Source: Amorphus sp040750475
GTDB lineage: Bacteria > Pseudomonadota > Alphaproteobacteria > Rhizobiales > Amorphaceae
Assembly (NCBI RefSeq): GCF_040750475.1
Contig: NZ_JABJVY010000004.1
Coordinates: 191,220-255,219 of the forward strand
Reading direction: 5' to 3'
DNA: 64,000 nt
The notes under the pieces are model-generated. The model ran no database searches. It saw nothing but the letters and a program-made list of their open reading frames with translations, and was not told the DNA's origin. Below, in pieces: positions 35,281 to 45,978 of the stretch (the stretch's first letter is position 1; every line of letters begins with the position of its first letter). The position numbers and the translations under genes were made by a program.

Positions 35281-36108
35281 TTACCCCGTAATCGTCACCA
35301 GAACCGGGACGTGGTCGGAGGGCTTTTCCCAGCTCCGGGTTTCCGTGGGGACCTGGATGTCACCGACCCGATCGGCCAGCGAAGGCGACGCCCACATATG
35401 ATCGAGCCGCCGCCCGCGGTTGGAGACCGTGTGGTCGCGGTTGCGATAGCTCCACCAGGTGAAGACCTTCTCCGGCACCGGGATGTCGCGACGAACCACG
35501 TCGATCCAACGGCCGGCGACGAGCGCGGCGTCCAGCCGTTCGGTCTCCTGAGGCGTGTGGCTGACCACTTTCAGAAGCTGCTTGTGGGACCACACATCCT
35601 CCGGCAGCGGCGCGACGTTGAAATCGCCCCCGACCAGGCTCGGCACGGCCGAGGCGGTCATGCTCCAAGGGGCGAACGCTTCCAGATAGGCAAGCTTGTC
35701 GCGAAATTTCGGGTTCACCTCCGGATCCGGCTCGTCTCCGCCGGAGGGGATATAGAGCGAATGCAGCACCACCGGCTTGCCGGCGACCTCGATCGCCCCG
35801 GAGATATGCCGGCCTTCATCGATATCGGCGAGGTTTTCCCGCGTCACGTCGGCGATCGGCCGCTTGGAGGCAATCGCCACGCCATGGTGGCCCTTGCGCC
35901 CGTTCACCTCGACATGGGGAAAGCCGAGCTTGTCCAGGGCGGATCTGGGGAACTGGGCGTCCGGACAGCGCGTCTCCTGAATCAGGAGCACGTCCGGCGC
36001 ATGAGCCGCAACGAACTGTTCCACGAGGCCGATCCGCGCGCGGATCGAATTGATGTTCCAGGTCGCGACGACCAGGCGGTCGCCCGCCGCACGGCTTGCC
36101 CCGCTCAC
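35281..36108 (-). CDS. xthA: Exodeoxyribonuclease III family AP endonuclease
   Basis: 275 aa, Mg-dependent nuclease acting at abasic sites. Motifs: VVATWNINSIRAR at the start, LLIQETRC (metal-binding Glu), GDFNVAP in the middle, RRLDHMWAS and the closing SDHVPVLV with the catalytic His. The start is GTG at 36108, overlapping the lyase stop as GTGA, so it is coupled to it. Members cover abasic-site repair, working after glycosylases such as MutM or the AlkA-like enzyme. Confidence 0.92.
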   Translation of the reverse strand: MSGASRAAGDRLVVATWNINSIRARIGLVEQFVAAHAPDVLLIQETRCPDAQFPRSALDKLGFPHVEVNGRKGHHGVAIASKRPIADVTRENLADIDEGRHISGAIEVAGKPVVLHSLYIPSGGDEPDPEVNPKFRDKLAYLEAFAPWSMTASAVPSLVGGDFNVAPLPEDVWSHKQLLKVVSHTPQETERLDAALVAGRWIDVVRRDIPVPEKVFTWWSYRNRDHTVSNRGRRLDHMWASPSLADRVGDIQVPTETRSWEKPSDHVPVLVTITG

Positions 36109-36998
36109 GCGACCGTCCCGCGCGCGGCGATCGCGTCCGCAAGTGCCACCGTCCGCTCAGCGATTTCGGCGTGCAGGCGTTCCACCATCCGTCCGTCCAG
36201 CGAGATCGCGCCTTTGCCGGCATTCTCCGGCTGCTCGAAGGCCTCGATGATCCGGCGCGCCTGAGCGACCTCGTCCTCGCCGGGCGCGAAGGCTCGGTTC
36301 GCCTCTTCGACCTGTTTGGGATGGATCAGCGTCTTGCCGTCCATGCCGAGCTCGCGCCCCTGACGGCATTCGGCGGCAAAGCCGTCGGCGTCGTTGATGT
36401 CGTTGTAGACCCCGTCAATCACCGAAAGATCGTTGGCGCGGGCAGCGGCGACGAAGGTCGAAAGCCAGGACAGCATGGTATAGCGCCCCGGCACCATCTG
36501 AGCCCGAGTTTCCTTGGCAAGATCGTTGGTGCCGATCACCAGCGCATCGAGGCGGCGGCCGGCGTCCTCCTCCACCGCTTCTGCGATCGATCTGGCGTTG
36601 AGGACGGCACGCGGCGTCTCCATCATCAGCCAGATCGCCAGATCGTTGGGCGCGCCGAGCCGCGACAGGATGCGACCGATCGACATGACATCGTCGACGG
36701 TCTCCGCCTTCGGCACCAGCACCGCATCCGCACCGCTTTCCGCGATCGCCTCCAGGTCGCCGATCCCCCAAGGGGCCGACAGCGGGTTCATCCGGATCAC
36801 GATCTCACGCGGACCGTAGCCACCGGCGCGCACGGCGTCGATCACCTGCGTCCGCGCCATCTCCTTCATGTCCGGCGCAACGGCGTCTTCCAGGTCGAGG
36901 ATCAGGCAGTCGGCTGGAAGCGTCCGCGCCTTCTCCAGGGCGCGGACATTGGAGCCAGGCATGTAGAGGACGCTGCGGCGCGGACGAATGTCGGTCAT
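36105..36998 (-). CDS. HpcH/HpaI-type CoA ester lyase (CitE-like)
   Basis: 297 aa TIM-barrel lyase. Substrate and metal motifs are visible: RSVLYMPGSN at the N-terminus, LDLEDAV (35-41), IRMNP with Arg69, the METPRAV glutamate and the C-terminal GMDGKTLIHPKQ. Family members cleave citryl-, malyl- or methylmalyl-CoA; some act on citramalyl-CoA. Without citD or citF nearby, citrate lyase itself is unlikely. It is coupled to xthA by a four-base overlap. Confidence 0.88.
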   Translation of the reverse strand: MTDIRPRRSVLYMPGSNVRALEKARTLPADCLILDLEDAVAPDMKEMARTQVIDAVRAGGYGPREIVIRMNPLSAPWGIGDLEAIAESGADAVLVPKAETVDDVMSIGRILSRLGAPNDLAIWLMMETPRAVLNARSIAEAVEEDAGRRLDALVIGTNDLAKETRAQMVPGRYTMLSWLSTFVAAARANDLSVIDGVYNDINDADGFAAECRQGRELGMDGKTLIHPKQVEEANRAFAPGEDEVAQARRIIEAFEQPENAGKGAISLDGRMVERLHAEIAERTVALADAIAARGTVA

Positions 36999-37124
36999 GA
37001 CGTCTCCGGATGGGCGCGGGTAGGGCGGCGGGCGAAGGAATTGCGAGGCCGGATCGGCATCAAATCGCCCTCCGGTGATCCTCGATAGCAAACCGGTCGC
37101 CGGACGCAACCCGTGCGGAGCAGC

Positions 37125-38492
37125 TTATGCGTTCGAAGGTGTGCGTTCGCGCACCAGACGGCGCACGAGCACCCAATCGTGGATCACGCGCTCGGCATAG
37201 GCTTCCGCCAGGTCAACCAGGTGGCCGATCGCCGGCTTGGACAGGCGCTCGCACATATGGCGCTCGAACCGAACGGAGCGCTTGTCGGAGCGCCCGTGGG
37301 CCAGCGCCACGGCCCGGCCCGACGCCTTGGCGTGGTCGAGAATGTTGTCGGCGATGTCGCCGTCGGCCAACTCGTCGGCATCGACGCCCACCTTGGCGTG
37401 GTGGCGGGTGCGGATCAGCCAGTGGGAATCGTTCCACACCACCTCGTCAAGGACCCGGTCGGGGTGACGCTGCATCAGCCGCTGGCTGTCGATCACCAGA
37501 TGGGCCGACGGCATCCGGTTGGCCGGATCGAGATCGGGAAAATGCGCCAGGAAGGCCGGCGGCCGCTGCTCCTTCACCTCCACCAGGTGATAGAGTTCCA
37601 TCACCGAACGCCAGTCCTCCCCCTCAAGCTCGTCGACCTTCGGCCCGACCAGAAGATAGTATCGGTCTGCATCGCGAGCACCGAGCCCGGCATCGAGCCG
37701 GACGGCGAGATCGCAGATCGTATCGTCCACATAGGGACGGAACACCGCATCCACCATTCCCGCCCTGGGGCCCAGCAGACGCTCCAACCGGCCTCGTTGA
37801 TGCTTCAGCCGCGGCGTCTGGGACTTCAGGTCGGACGCCTTGGCAAGCTTGGACTTTTTCAGGAAGTGGTCGCCATGGACGGCACGCTTCTTCGCCTTCT
37901 TCTCGTAGGAGGCGAGGAAGTGCTTACCCTTGAAACCGTCCACCACGGAATCCCAGCGATCGACCGGGTCGTCGACGATCGCCGCACAGGTCTTGCGGTA
38001 GCGCTTCAAGAAGGCCTTGACCGCCGGCCGGGCCGCCGCGAACCCCGGCGATGTTCTCAGCCGGTCGCAGGGCCAATCGACATAGGTGCCTTCGTCGTCG
38101 CAGCGCGCCCGGTCGGCCGCCAGAAACAGACTGACCGCATAGCGCACGAGATCCCATTCGGCATGACCCACGCCGGCGTCGTCATAGTCATTGGGGCAGA
38201 AATGTACCCACGCCGGTCCGGCCCAGGCGCCGCCTTCGGTGACGAAGCCCAGATTCTCAAAGTGGCAATCGCCCTGGATCCGCGTCTTGGAGCTAGGCGC
38301 GACCTCAAGGTCGATCACCTCGTCCTTCAGGTCGCGATAGTAGAGCCCGGCCGTGCCCCGATAGAAGGCGAACGGCGAAGACGCCATGTCGCTATGCTTG
38401 TCCGACAGCGGCCCGCATCTGAGATCGACGCCGTCGACCCGCGCGATTTCCTGAAGAATCGTCTCAAATCGGCGGTCGTCGTCGCCAAGCAT
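37125..38492 (-). CDS. DUF2252 family protein
   Basis: 455 aa. The family is predicted to be kinase-like. Markers here are ASSPFAFYRGTAGLYY (37-52) and the metal or phosphate motif GDCHFEN (74-80), later NDYDDAGVGHAEWDLVR. The middle is Lys-rich (YEKKAKKRAV). Biochemical function is unknown. It lies 54 bp downstream of the acetoacetyl-CoA synthetase on the same strand, so the two may be cotranscribed. Confidence 0.88.
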   Translation of the reverse strand: MLGDDDRRFETILQEIARVDGVDLRCGPLSDKHSDMASSPFAFYRGTAGLYYRDLKDEVIDLEVAPSSKTRIQGDCHFENLGFVTEGGAWAGPAWVHFCPNDYDDAGVGHAEWDLVRYAVSLFLAADRARCDDEGTYVDWPCDRLRTSPGFAAARPAVKAFLKRYRKTCAAIVDDPVDRWDSVVDGFKGKHFLASYEKKAKKRAVHGDHFLKKSKLAKASDLKSQTPRLKHQRGRLERLLGPRAGMVDAVFRPYVDDTICDLAVRLDAGLGARDADRYYLLVGPKVDELEGEDWRSVMELYHLVEVKEQRPPAFLAHFPDLDPANRMPSAHLVIDSQRLMQRHPDRVLDEVVWNDSHWLIRTRHHAKVGVDADELADGDIADNILDHAKASGRAVALAHGRSDKRSVRFERHMCERLSKPAIGHLVDLAEAYAERVIHDWVLVRRLVRERTPSNA

Positions 38493-38546
38493 CCCCGCGC
38501 CCCCTTTGATGGTGCATCCCCAGGGTGCCGAACGTGGGCGGCGTTC

Positions 38547-40505
<1,959 letters not shown>

Positions 40506-40770
40506 ATGGTCGATCCTCCCGCCACTGCGGCGCGCGTTCGTGTCGTGGCGGCTGCCATACCACCGCCGCCACAGTCCTCACAAGGTACGCCCGCCGTCCG
40601 CGGGAGTGAACGCGCAATCGGCCGCGTAGGAGCCATCGGGGACGTGCGTTTTATGTTCATCACGGCTCGCAGCAAAACCGCCGCGACCGGGCTTGTCTGG
40701 ATACGGGACGCGCGATCCTGCGCCTATTGTGCGGTCGTGCCCAGGAATGGACCCAATTTGCGAGGATTGG

Positions 40771-41424
40771 ATGGTCGCCTTCGCGCACGCGGTCGTCGGA
40801 CCGCTCACCCATCTTGAACGGCCGGCGACAGCAGTGGATACCGGGGCCCTCGACGACGGCGACACACGGCTCCTCGCGCGGATTGCGCGCGGCGAAGAGC
40901 GTGCGTTCGCGGAACTGGTCGCAAAGCATTCGGCACGCCTGCATGTGCTGGCACTGCGCTTCACGGGATCGTCCGCAGATGCCGACGACGTCGTCCAGGA
41001 GACCTTCTGGTCGGTCTGGCGCAACGCCTCCGGATTTCAATCGCGGGGGGTGAAAGTCTCGACCTGGCTCTACCGGATCGCGCTCAACCGCTGTATCGAT
41101 CTCGACCGGCGGCGCAAGGTCCGCCGGCTGGTCGGCCTCGACACGGTTGCCGACCCCGTCGAGCCGGATCCCGGCGCGGAACACGGCACGGCGATGCGCT
41201 CCGAGCTAGCCGCCGTGGCCGCCGACATTCAGGATCTGCCGGCCCGCCAGCGCGCCGCGATCCTTTTGGCCGCGTCCGGTGAAGCCGGCACGGCCGATAT
41301 CGCCGACAAGCTCGGCATCAGCGATGGCGCCGCCGAACAGCTTCTCGTTCGCGCGCGCCGGACGCTGAGGAAAAAGAAACAAACGCGCGAGGCCGCCGGC
41401 GCGGATGTCGGTACCGGCGCATGA
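40771..41424 (+). CDS. ECF-type RNA polymerase sigma factor
   Basis: 217 aa. Sigma region 2 reads LRFTGSSADADDVVQETFWSVW and VKVSTWLYRIALNRCID; region 4 reads IADKLGISDGAAEQLLVRARR (separate stretches). The ATG at 40771 has GAGGATT upstream; an in-frame ATG at 40747 is possible. It is followed after 63 bp by a membrane anti-sigma candidate and a periplasmic sensor, the usual order for metal- or envelope-stress sigma systems. Confidence 0.9.
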   Translation: MVAFAHAVVGPLTHLERPATAVDTGALDDGDTRLLARIARGEERAFAELVAKHSARLHVLALRFTGSSADADDVVQETFWSVWRNASGFQSRGVKVSTWLYRIALNRCIDLDRRRKVRRLVGLDTVADPVEPDPGAEHGTAMRSELAAVAADIQDLPARQRAAILLAASGEAGTADIADKLGISDGAAEQLLVRARRTLRKKKQTREAAGADVGTGA

Positions 41425-41487
41425 CACACTGTGACGACAAGCAGGCCGGCGAGCCCTCGGGCCCGAGCCTGTGGAGGTTCTAAGAGG

Positions 41488-41937
41488 ATGACGCGCTTTA
41501 CGCTGTCGGATCTGGAGGCCCTTTTGGACCGCTACGGAGCGGATCCGCACGCCTGGCCGCGCGGATCCGCCGACCGGGTGACGAAACTCTGCGCAGACGA
41601 CGCGGCCGCCCGCGCGCTGATGGAGGCGAGCCGCGCTCTGGACGCCGACCTTGCCGCTCTGACGCGGGCCGAACCGGCCGACGCCGCCCTGATCGGCCGG
41701 GTCCTTTCCAGCGTCCGCGACCGCCGGGCCGCCGGCACCTCGCTGATGGCTTTTTTCACGCCGGTGCGGATGGCCGCCCTTGCCGGCGCGATGGTCGGTT
41801 GCATCGCGCTTGGCGCCACGCTGGGCCTGATGGTCGACCAGTCGAGTCAATCCTCCCAATTCCAGGGCGAGGAGGTCGCAAGCCTGGTGCTCGGCGTCGG
41901 CAGCGACTTCACCTTCGAAACGGAGGAGAGCCTGTGA
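41488..41937 (+). CDS. Probable membrane anti-sigma factor
   Basis: 149 aa. A cytoplasmic N-terminus of about 85 residues (FTLSDLEALLDRYGADPHAWP) leads to one hydrophobic segment (about residues 95-118) and a short periplasmic tail. Size, topology and position just after an ECF sigma gene suggest an anti-sigma factor; I see no known zinc-binding motif. It has GGAGG upstream and overlaps the sensor gene by GTGA. Confidence 0.75.
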   Translation: MTRFTLSDLEALLDRYGADPHAWPRGSADRVTKLCADDAAARALMEASRALDADLAALTRAEPADAALIGRVLSSVRDRRAAGTSLMAFFTPVRMAALAGAMVGCIALGATLGLMVDQSSQSSQFQGEEVASLVLGVGSDFTFETEESL

Positions 41938-42416
41938 CCCTCCGTGGCTCCTGGGCGATCGGCGTGCTGGTCGCGCTTGCCGTCTCGCTCGCCATCAACT
42001 TCACCCTCGGCGGATTCGTGACCGCGCGCATGTTCGGCCCGCATCCGCCTCGCGGTGGCTTTCACTCGCTGATGGGCGATCGCCACTATCCGCCGCAAAT
42101 GCGCGAGGCGATCCGCCGCGAGCTGTTCGACGATCCGCAAGTGAAGGAGCGGCTGCACGCGCTGCGCCAGGCGCGCAAGGATATGTTCGCCGCCATGCGC
42201 GCGGATCCTTACGATCCCGCCGCACTGAAGACCGCCCTCGACGAGATCCAGGCGAACACGACCGCGCTGCAGCATGCCGGACATGCGGCCCTGGAGCGCA
42301 TCGTCGCGGAAACGCCGGCCGATGTCCGTGCCGAAATCGGCTGGCGGCGGCGCTCGGACGACCATCATCGGGGCGGTCCGCCCCGTGACGAGCCACCGTC
42401 GCAATCACCTGAATGA
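41934..42416 (+). CDS. Periplasmic heavy-metal sensor (Metal_resist/CpxP-like)
   Basis: 160 aa. One N-terminal membrane segment (IGVLVALAVSLAINFTLGG), then a helical periplasmic domain with MREAIRRELFDDPQVKERL and repeated Arg-x3-Asp patterns, and a C-terminal tail with His-His and Pro. It fits the CnrX/ZraP/CpxP group that senses Co, Ni, Zn or unfolded proteins. Start GTG at 41934, coupled to the anti-sigma gene. Confidence 0.8.
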   Translation: MTLRGSWAIGVLVALAVSLAINFTLGGFVTARMFGPHPPRGGFHSLMGDRHYPPQMREAIRRELFDDPQVKERLHALRQARKDMFAAMRADPYDPAALKTALDEIQANTTALQHAGHAALERIVAETPADVRAEIGWRRRSDDHHRGGPPRDEPPSQSPE

Positions 42417-42625
42417 CGGTCGCGCGGAGCGTTGAGAGAAAGGAACGAGGGGAATGGAGGGAGACGGCAAAGGCCTCCCCGGCTTTGCCGAACCCGAAAG
42501 GACTTGTGTGCCGGTCGCACGTCCCCTTGAAATCGCCATCCTGTAGCCCTTGATAGGGCAATCAAATCGGACCTTGCTTGGCGAGGTCCGCCCGCACCGC
42601 GTCCACACACCACCGGAGACCCGTC

Positions 42626-42904
42626 ATGACCGACAGGCCGACTCGCACGCGCCGCTTCCTGGGCGGATCGCTGGTGCCGGTGCTGCTGAAGCTCGTGGTG
42701 CTCTGCTTCCTGGTCGGAATTTTGCTGGCGAGCCTTGGCTTTACGCCGGAAGCTCTGATCTACGGCCTGAGGCGATGGCTATCCCACCTTCCCGAGATGG
42801 GCTGGGACGCGATCGTGGAGGGCGGCCGCTACGTCGCCCTCGGCGCCATCATCGTGATCCCGATCTGGCTCGTCGTTCGAATCATGGAATCGACTCGGCG
42901 CTAA
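42626..42904 (+). CDS. DUF6460-like small membrane protein
   Basis: 92 aa. After RTRRFLGG and SLVPVLLKLV comes one membrane helix, then an amphipathic stretch (LRRWLSHLPEMGWDAI) and a second helix near the end. It resembles DUF6460 proteins of this order, of unknown role. ATG at 42626 follows CCGGAG. The gap before it, 42417-42625, holds two small hairpins (42465-42490 and near 42570-42590) and no gene. Confidence 0.78.
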   Translation: MTDRPTRTRRFLGGSLVPVLLKLVVLCFLVGILLASLGFTPEALIYGLRRWLSHLPEMGWDAIVEGGRYVALGAIIVIPIWLVVRIMESTRR

Positions 42905-42995
42905 ACCCGCTCTGTCTTTCACGGAATCGCAGAACGGTTCTTACCCTTTGTTTTAACGCGCTTCCGAACAGCCAACCGGTGCACGGCCTTCTGAA
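42905..42995 (-). repeat. Family A repeat, long form, degenerate
   Basis: Minus-orientation copy. The long tail (CCTTTGTTTTAACGCG at 42945-42960) and the region before it align well with 20459-20514. The hairpin part has decayed: GCCAACCGGTGCACGGC remains but the loop is shortened. Confidence 0.75.
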
Positions 42996-43081
42996 CCGAT
43001 CGCGATCTCGGCCGCGGACGGTGGCGTTTCTGCCCCGGGCGCGACGTCAACGAGGTTGAGAGCCCTCGTTTTCTCCCCGCC

Positions 43082-43681
43082 TCAGACCAGACGGCGCACC
43101 CGGTCATCGATCTCCAGAACGAAGCCATCGCCATCGACGCGGACGGACCACTCCCGGCCGGCGTTGGGGTCCTCGTAGCGATAGGCATCGAGCGGACGCA
43201 CGCAGCTCAGTCGGCGACGCGCACGCACGGCAATCGTGCGATCCGAGGCCAACGAGACCACGTCCAGGTCCACGCTTTCCCCGGCCGACAGACCCAATCG
43301 GCGGATCATCGGCGTCAGGCTGAACGCGGTGTCGTCGAACTCCAGGTCGACACAGCCGGCCAGCTCGTCGAGCGGAAGCCCATGGCCGTCGGTCCATCGG
43401 CCGGAGCCCTGGGACTGAAGCCGCACCGGCTCGAAAGTGCCGAGCGGCCTGAGCTCGAACAGGCGCACGGTCCACCCGGTATCCAACAGGAAACGGAAGG
43501 TAAGCCCGATCGGGTTGTGACCGGTTCCACCGGAGACCAGCCCTTCCACCTGCCGGGCCTCGCCATGGCGGTCATAGGACAGGATCTCGGTAGAGCTCGG
43601 CGGGCCGACATGCTCGAAGCGGAAGCGACGGTCTTCCTGATCGGCGGCCCAGTCGTCGGGCAGTGACATCGTGGCGGGCAT
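43082..43681 (-). CDS. Putative glycolipid-binding domain protein (DUF1089)
   Basis: 199 aa. It looks like a beta-rich single-domain protein of the family PF06475 (putative glycolipid-binding), for example RFEHVGPPSSTEILSYD near the start, GLTFRFLLDTGWTVR in the middle and a closing DGDGFVLEIDDRVRRLV. Function is not established. GGAGG six bases upstream supports the ATG at 43681. Its stop lies close to a degenerate repeat. Confidence 0.72.
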   Translation of the reverse strand: MPATMSLPDDWAADQEDRRFRFEHVGPPSSTEILSYDRHGEARQVEGLVSGGTGHNPIGLTFRFLLDTGWTVRLFELRPLGTFEPVRLQSQGSGRWTDGHGLPLDELAGCVDLEFDDTAFSLTPMIRRLGLSAGESVDLDVVSLASDRTIAVRARRRLSCVRPLDAYRYEDPNAGREWSVRVDGDGFVLEIDDRVRRLV

Positions 43682-43774
43682 GGTCCGACCTCCGTTCTTG
43701 AGGCTCCGGCCGGACATCCATGCGGGTCAGATCCGGCAATCCGGAGCGGACGATGTGGAGTTCGTCACCACTGA

Positions 43775-43799
43775 GGATTGCCGCCATTCGCGGCAATCC
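43775..43799. repeat. Perfect 10-bp hairpin downstream of infC
   Basis: GGATTGCCGC (43775-43784), loop CATTC, GCGGCAATCC (43790-43799). It lies about 100 bp past the infC stop and 95 bp before the DUF1089 start. No T-run follows. It resembles a single family C arm in which a G-C pair is swapped. Confidence 0.75.
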
Positions 43800-43902
43800 A
43801 ATGGCAAGGCGCCGAAGATATGACGCCCCTGAAAAATCAAGGAGCGAAATGGGACATGCCAGAGGGCGCCCATTCCGCTCCCGAACAGTCAATGGCCTGC
43901 GA

Positions 43903-44451
43903 TCACCGCTGCTGCGGGATCGGCGCCAGCACCATCACCATCTGCCGGCCTTCCAGGCGCGGCTCGGACTCGACCTTGGCGAAGTCTTCCGTCTCGGACT
44001 TGACCCGATTGAGAAGATCCATGCCGAGCTCCTGGTGCGCCATCTCGCGCCCGCGGAACCGCAACGTCACCTTGACCTTGTCGCCTTCGTCGAAAAAGCG
44101 CTTCATCGACCGCATCTTCACGTCATAGTCGTGCGTGTCGATGTTCGGGCGCATCTTGATTTCCTTGACCTCGACGGTCTTCTGCTTCTTGCGCGCCTCG
44201 GAAGCCTTTTTCTGGCTCTGATATTTGTACTTGCCGAAATCGAGGATCTTGCAGACCGGCGGGTCCGAGTTCGGCGCGATTTCGACGAGATCGAGGCCGC
44301 TTTCCTCAGCAAGCGCCAGGGCCTCGTCGATTTCGACGATCCCGCGGTTGCCGCCGTCGGCGTCGACGAGCTGGACACGGGGAACGCGGATATCGGAATT
44401 GATGCGCGGCCCTTCCTTGGTGGGCGGCGGAGCACGGTGCGGACGGCGAAT
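43903..44451 (-). CDS. infC: Translation initiation factor IF-3 with an ATT start codon
   Basis: 182 aa. IF-3 prevents 30S/50S association and checks the initiator codon. The N-domain begins RRPHRAPPPT then PRINSDIRVPRVQLVDADG; the linker is KYKYQSQKKASEARKKQK; the C-domain holds KMRPNIDTHDYDVKMR and VTLRFRGREMAHQELG. No ATG, GTG or TTG lies upstream of the C-domain, but TAGGAG is nine bases before ATT at 44451-44449, the rare start used by infC for autoregulation. Starting at the first ATG (44154) would lose the N-domain. Confidence 0.93.
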   Translation of the reverse strand: MRRPHRAPPPTKEGPRINSDIRVPRVQLVDADGGNRGIVEIDEALALAEESGLDLVEIAPNSDPPVCKILDFGKYKYQSQKKASEARKKQKTVEVKEIKMRPNIDTHDYDVKMRSMKRFFDEGDKVKVTLRFRGREMAHQELGMDLLNRVKSETEDFAKVESEPRLEGRQMVMVLAPIPQQR

Positions 44452-44676
44452 GGTATGAGTCTCCTAAGTTGTTCCGGGAACGACGGTGCTTCGTGCGGTC
44501 TCAGTGCGGCCGGCGGAAAGAACGCTCGTAGCCCCGCACGCAACGCGCCGAGGCACTCAACCCGATTTTTCCACCCATCACGAAAGCGACACGCTCAAGA
44601 TCGGAGCTTTGTTCCCTAAAGTCAACGGCATATAGGGGGTGAAGATCCGCAAAACCCCAAGCAGCCCGCGGTTTTC

Positions 44677-45828
44677 TTATTCGATCAGCGATCGATAGAC
44701 CGCAATCGTGCGCTCCGTCATCGCCGCAAGCGAAAAGGAGCGCTCCACATGGGCCTTGGCCCGTGCCGCAAGGGCGGCGCGCGCCGACGGATCGAGGTCG
44801 AGCGTCGCGTCGAGCGCCGCGGCAAGCGCCGTCGGGTCGCCCGCCGGCACTTTCCATCCCGTACGGTCGCCTTCGTCGACGTCCGGCGGTGCGACGACGG
44901 TCTCCTGAACGGCCCCCAGATCGGAAACCACGAGCGGCTTGCCGGCGGCCTGGGCCTCGACCGCCGCGCGGCCGAAGGCTTCCGGCTCCGTGGAGGCCAC
45001 CACCACCACATCGGCAAGGGCCATGGCGGCGGGCACGTCGTCGCAATGGCCGGGAAGCAGCACCCGCCCGTCCAGCCCATTCGCGACAATCCGGGACTTC
45101 AATTCGCTCAGATAGGCCTCGCGGCCCTGTGCGTCGCCGGCCAGCACCGCAACCCAATCGTCGCGCGCCGCCAGTTCCGCCAGCGCGTCGATCACCACGG
45201 TCTGGCCTTTCCAGCCGGTGAGGCGCGCAAGCTGCAGGATCACCTTCTTGTCCGCGCCGATCCCCCATGCCTGACGTAGCCGCTCGGCCCGCGCGGGGCG
45301 ATCCGGGGCGGCGAACGCGCCGAAATCCGTTCCGCGATGGATCGTCACGATCCGGCCGCTGGCAAAGGGGTGGCGAGCGCGGATCAGGTCCGCGGTATAT
45401 TCGGAGTTCGCGATCACGACATCGCCGCGCGCCATCACCGAATTGTAGGCGCCTTTCAGCCGGCTCTTTTGATTGTAGGCACCGTGATAGGTGGTGACGA
45501 AGGGCCGACCGGTGCGCCGGGCCGCCAGCAGCGCCGACCAGGCCGGCGCGCGCGAGCGGGCGTGAATGATGTCCACCCCCTCCGCCTCGACGATCTCCGC
45601 CAGGGCACCGACGTTCCGCCAAAGCTTGAGCGGATTCTTGGTCTTCGCCGGAAAGCGGCGATACTCCGCGCCGGTCGCGATCAGTTCCTCCACCAGCCGC
45701 CCGCCGTCCGCCAGCACGATCGCGCGCCAGCCCTCCGCCGCGATCCGCGCGGCCACGTCCACCGCCGTGCGTTCGGCGCCACCGGTGTGAAGCTCCGGGA
45801 CGATTTGAAGAATGGTCGGGCGCGGCAC
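44677..45828 (-). CDS. Family 4 glycosyltransferase
   Basis: 383 aa GT-B fold transferase. N-terminal LQIVPELHTGGAERTAVDVA is the acceptor-side loop, and the C-terminal donor-side motif is STEPEAFGRAAVEAQAAGKP with its conserved glutamates. It probably adds a sugar to lipopolysaccharide or another surface glycan in the cytoplasm. Substrate unknown. Nothing supportable lies in 44452-44676. Confidence 0.9.
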   Translation of the reverse strand: MPRPTILQIVPELHTGGAERTAVDVAARIAAEGWRAIVLADGGRLVEELIATGAEYRRFPAKTKNPLKLWRNVGALAEIVEAEGVDIIHARSRAPAWSALLAARRTGRPFVTTYHGAYNQKSRLKGAYNSVMARGDVVIANSEYTADLIRARHPFASGRIVTIHRGTDFGAFAAPDRPARAERLRQAWGIGADKKVILQLARLTGWKGQTVVIDALAELAARDDWVAVLAGDAQGREAYLSELKSRIVANGLDGRVLLPGHCDDVPAAMALADVVVVASTEPEAFGRAAVEAQAAGKPLVVSDLGAVQETVVAPPDVDEGDRTGWKVPAGDPTALAAALDATLDLDPSARAALAARAKAHVERSFSLAAMTERTIAVYRSLIE

Positions 45829-45905
45829 GGCGGGGACTCAAAAATGAGAGAGCGAGAGGGGTTGGCGTCCGGACGGTCGGATCAGGTAGTGAAGGGCGGA
45901 CGATA

Positions 45906-45972
45906 GAGCAATTTCAGCAAAAGCGGGAACCGATTTTGCGCCCGAAATTGCGTCGAAACAAAGGGTTAGGTC
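45906..45972 (+). repeat. Family A hairpin, short form
   Basis: Outer stem GCAATTTC (45908-45915) with GAAATTGC (45944-45951). Inner GCAAAA (45917-45922) with TTTTGC (45934-45939), loop GCGGGAACCGA at 45923-45933. The tail GTCGAAACAAAGGGTTAGG runs to just before the next gene's start, so it is in that gene's leader. Confidence 0.93.
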
Positions 45973-45978
45973 AGAAGA

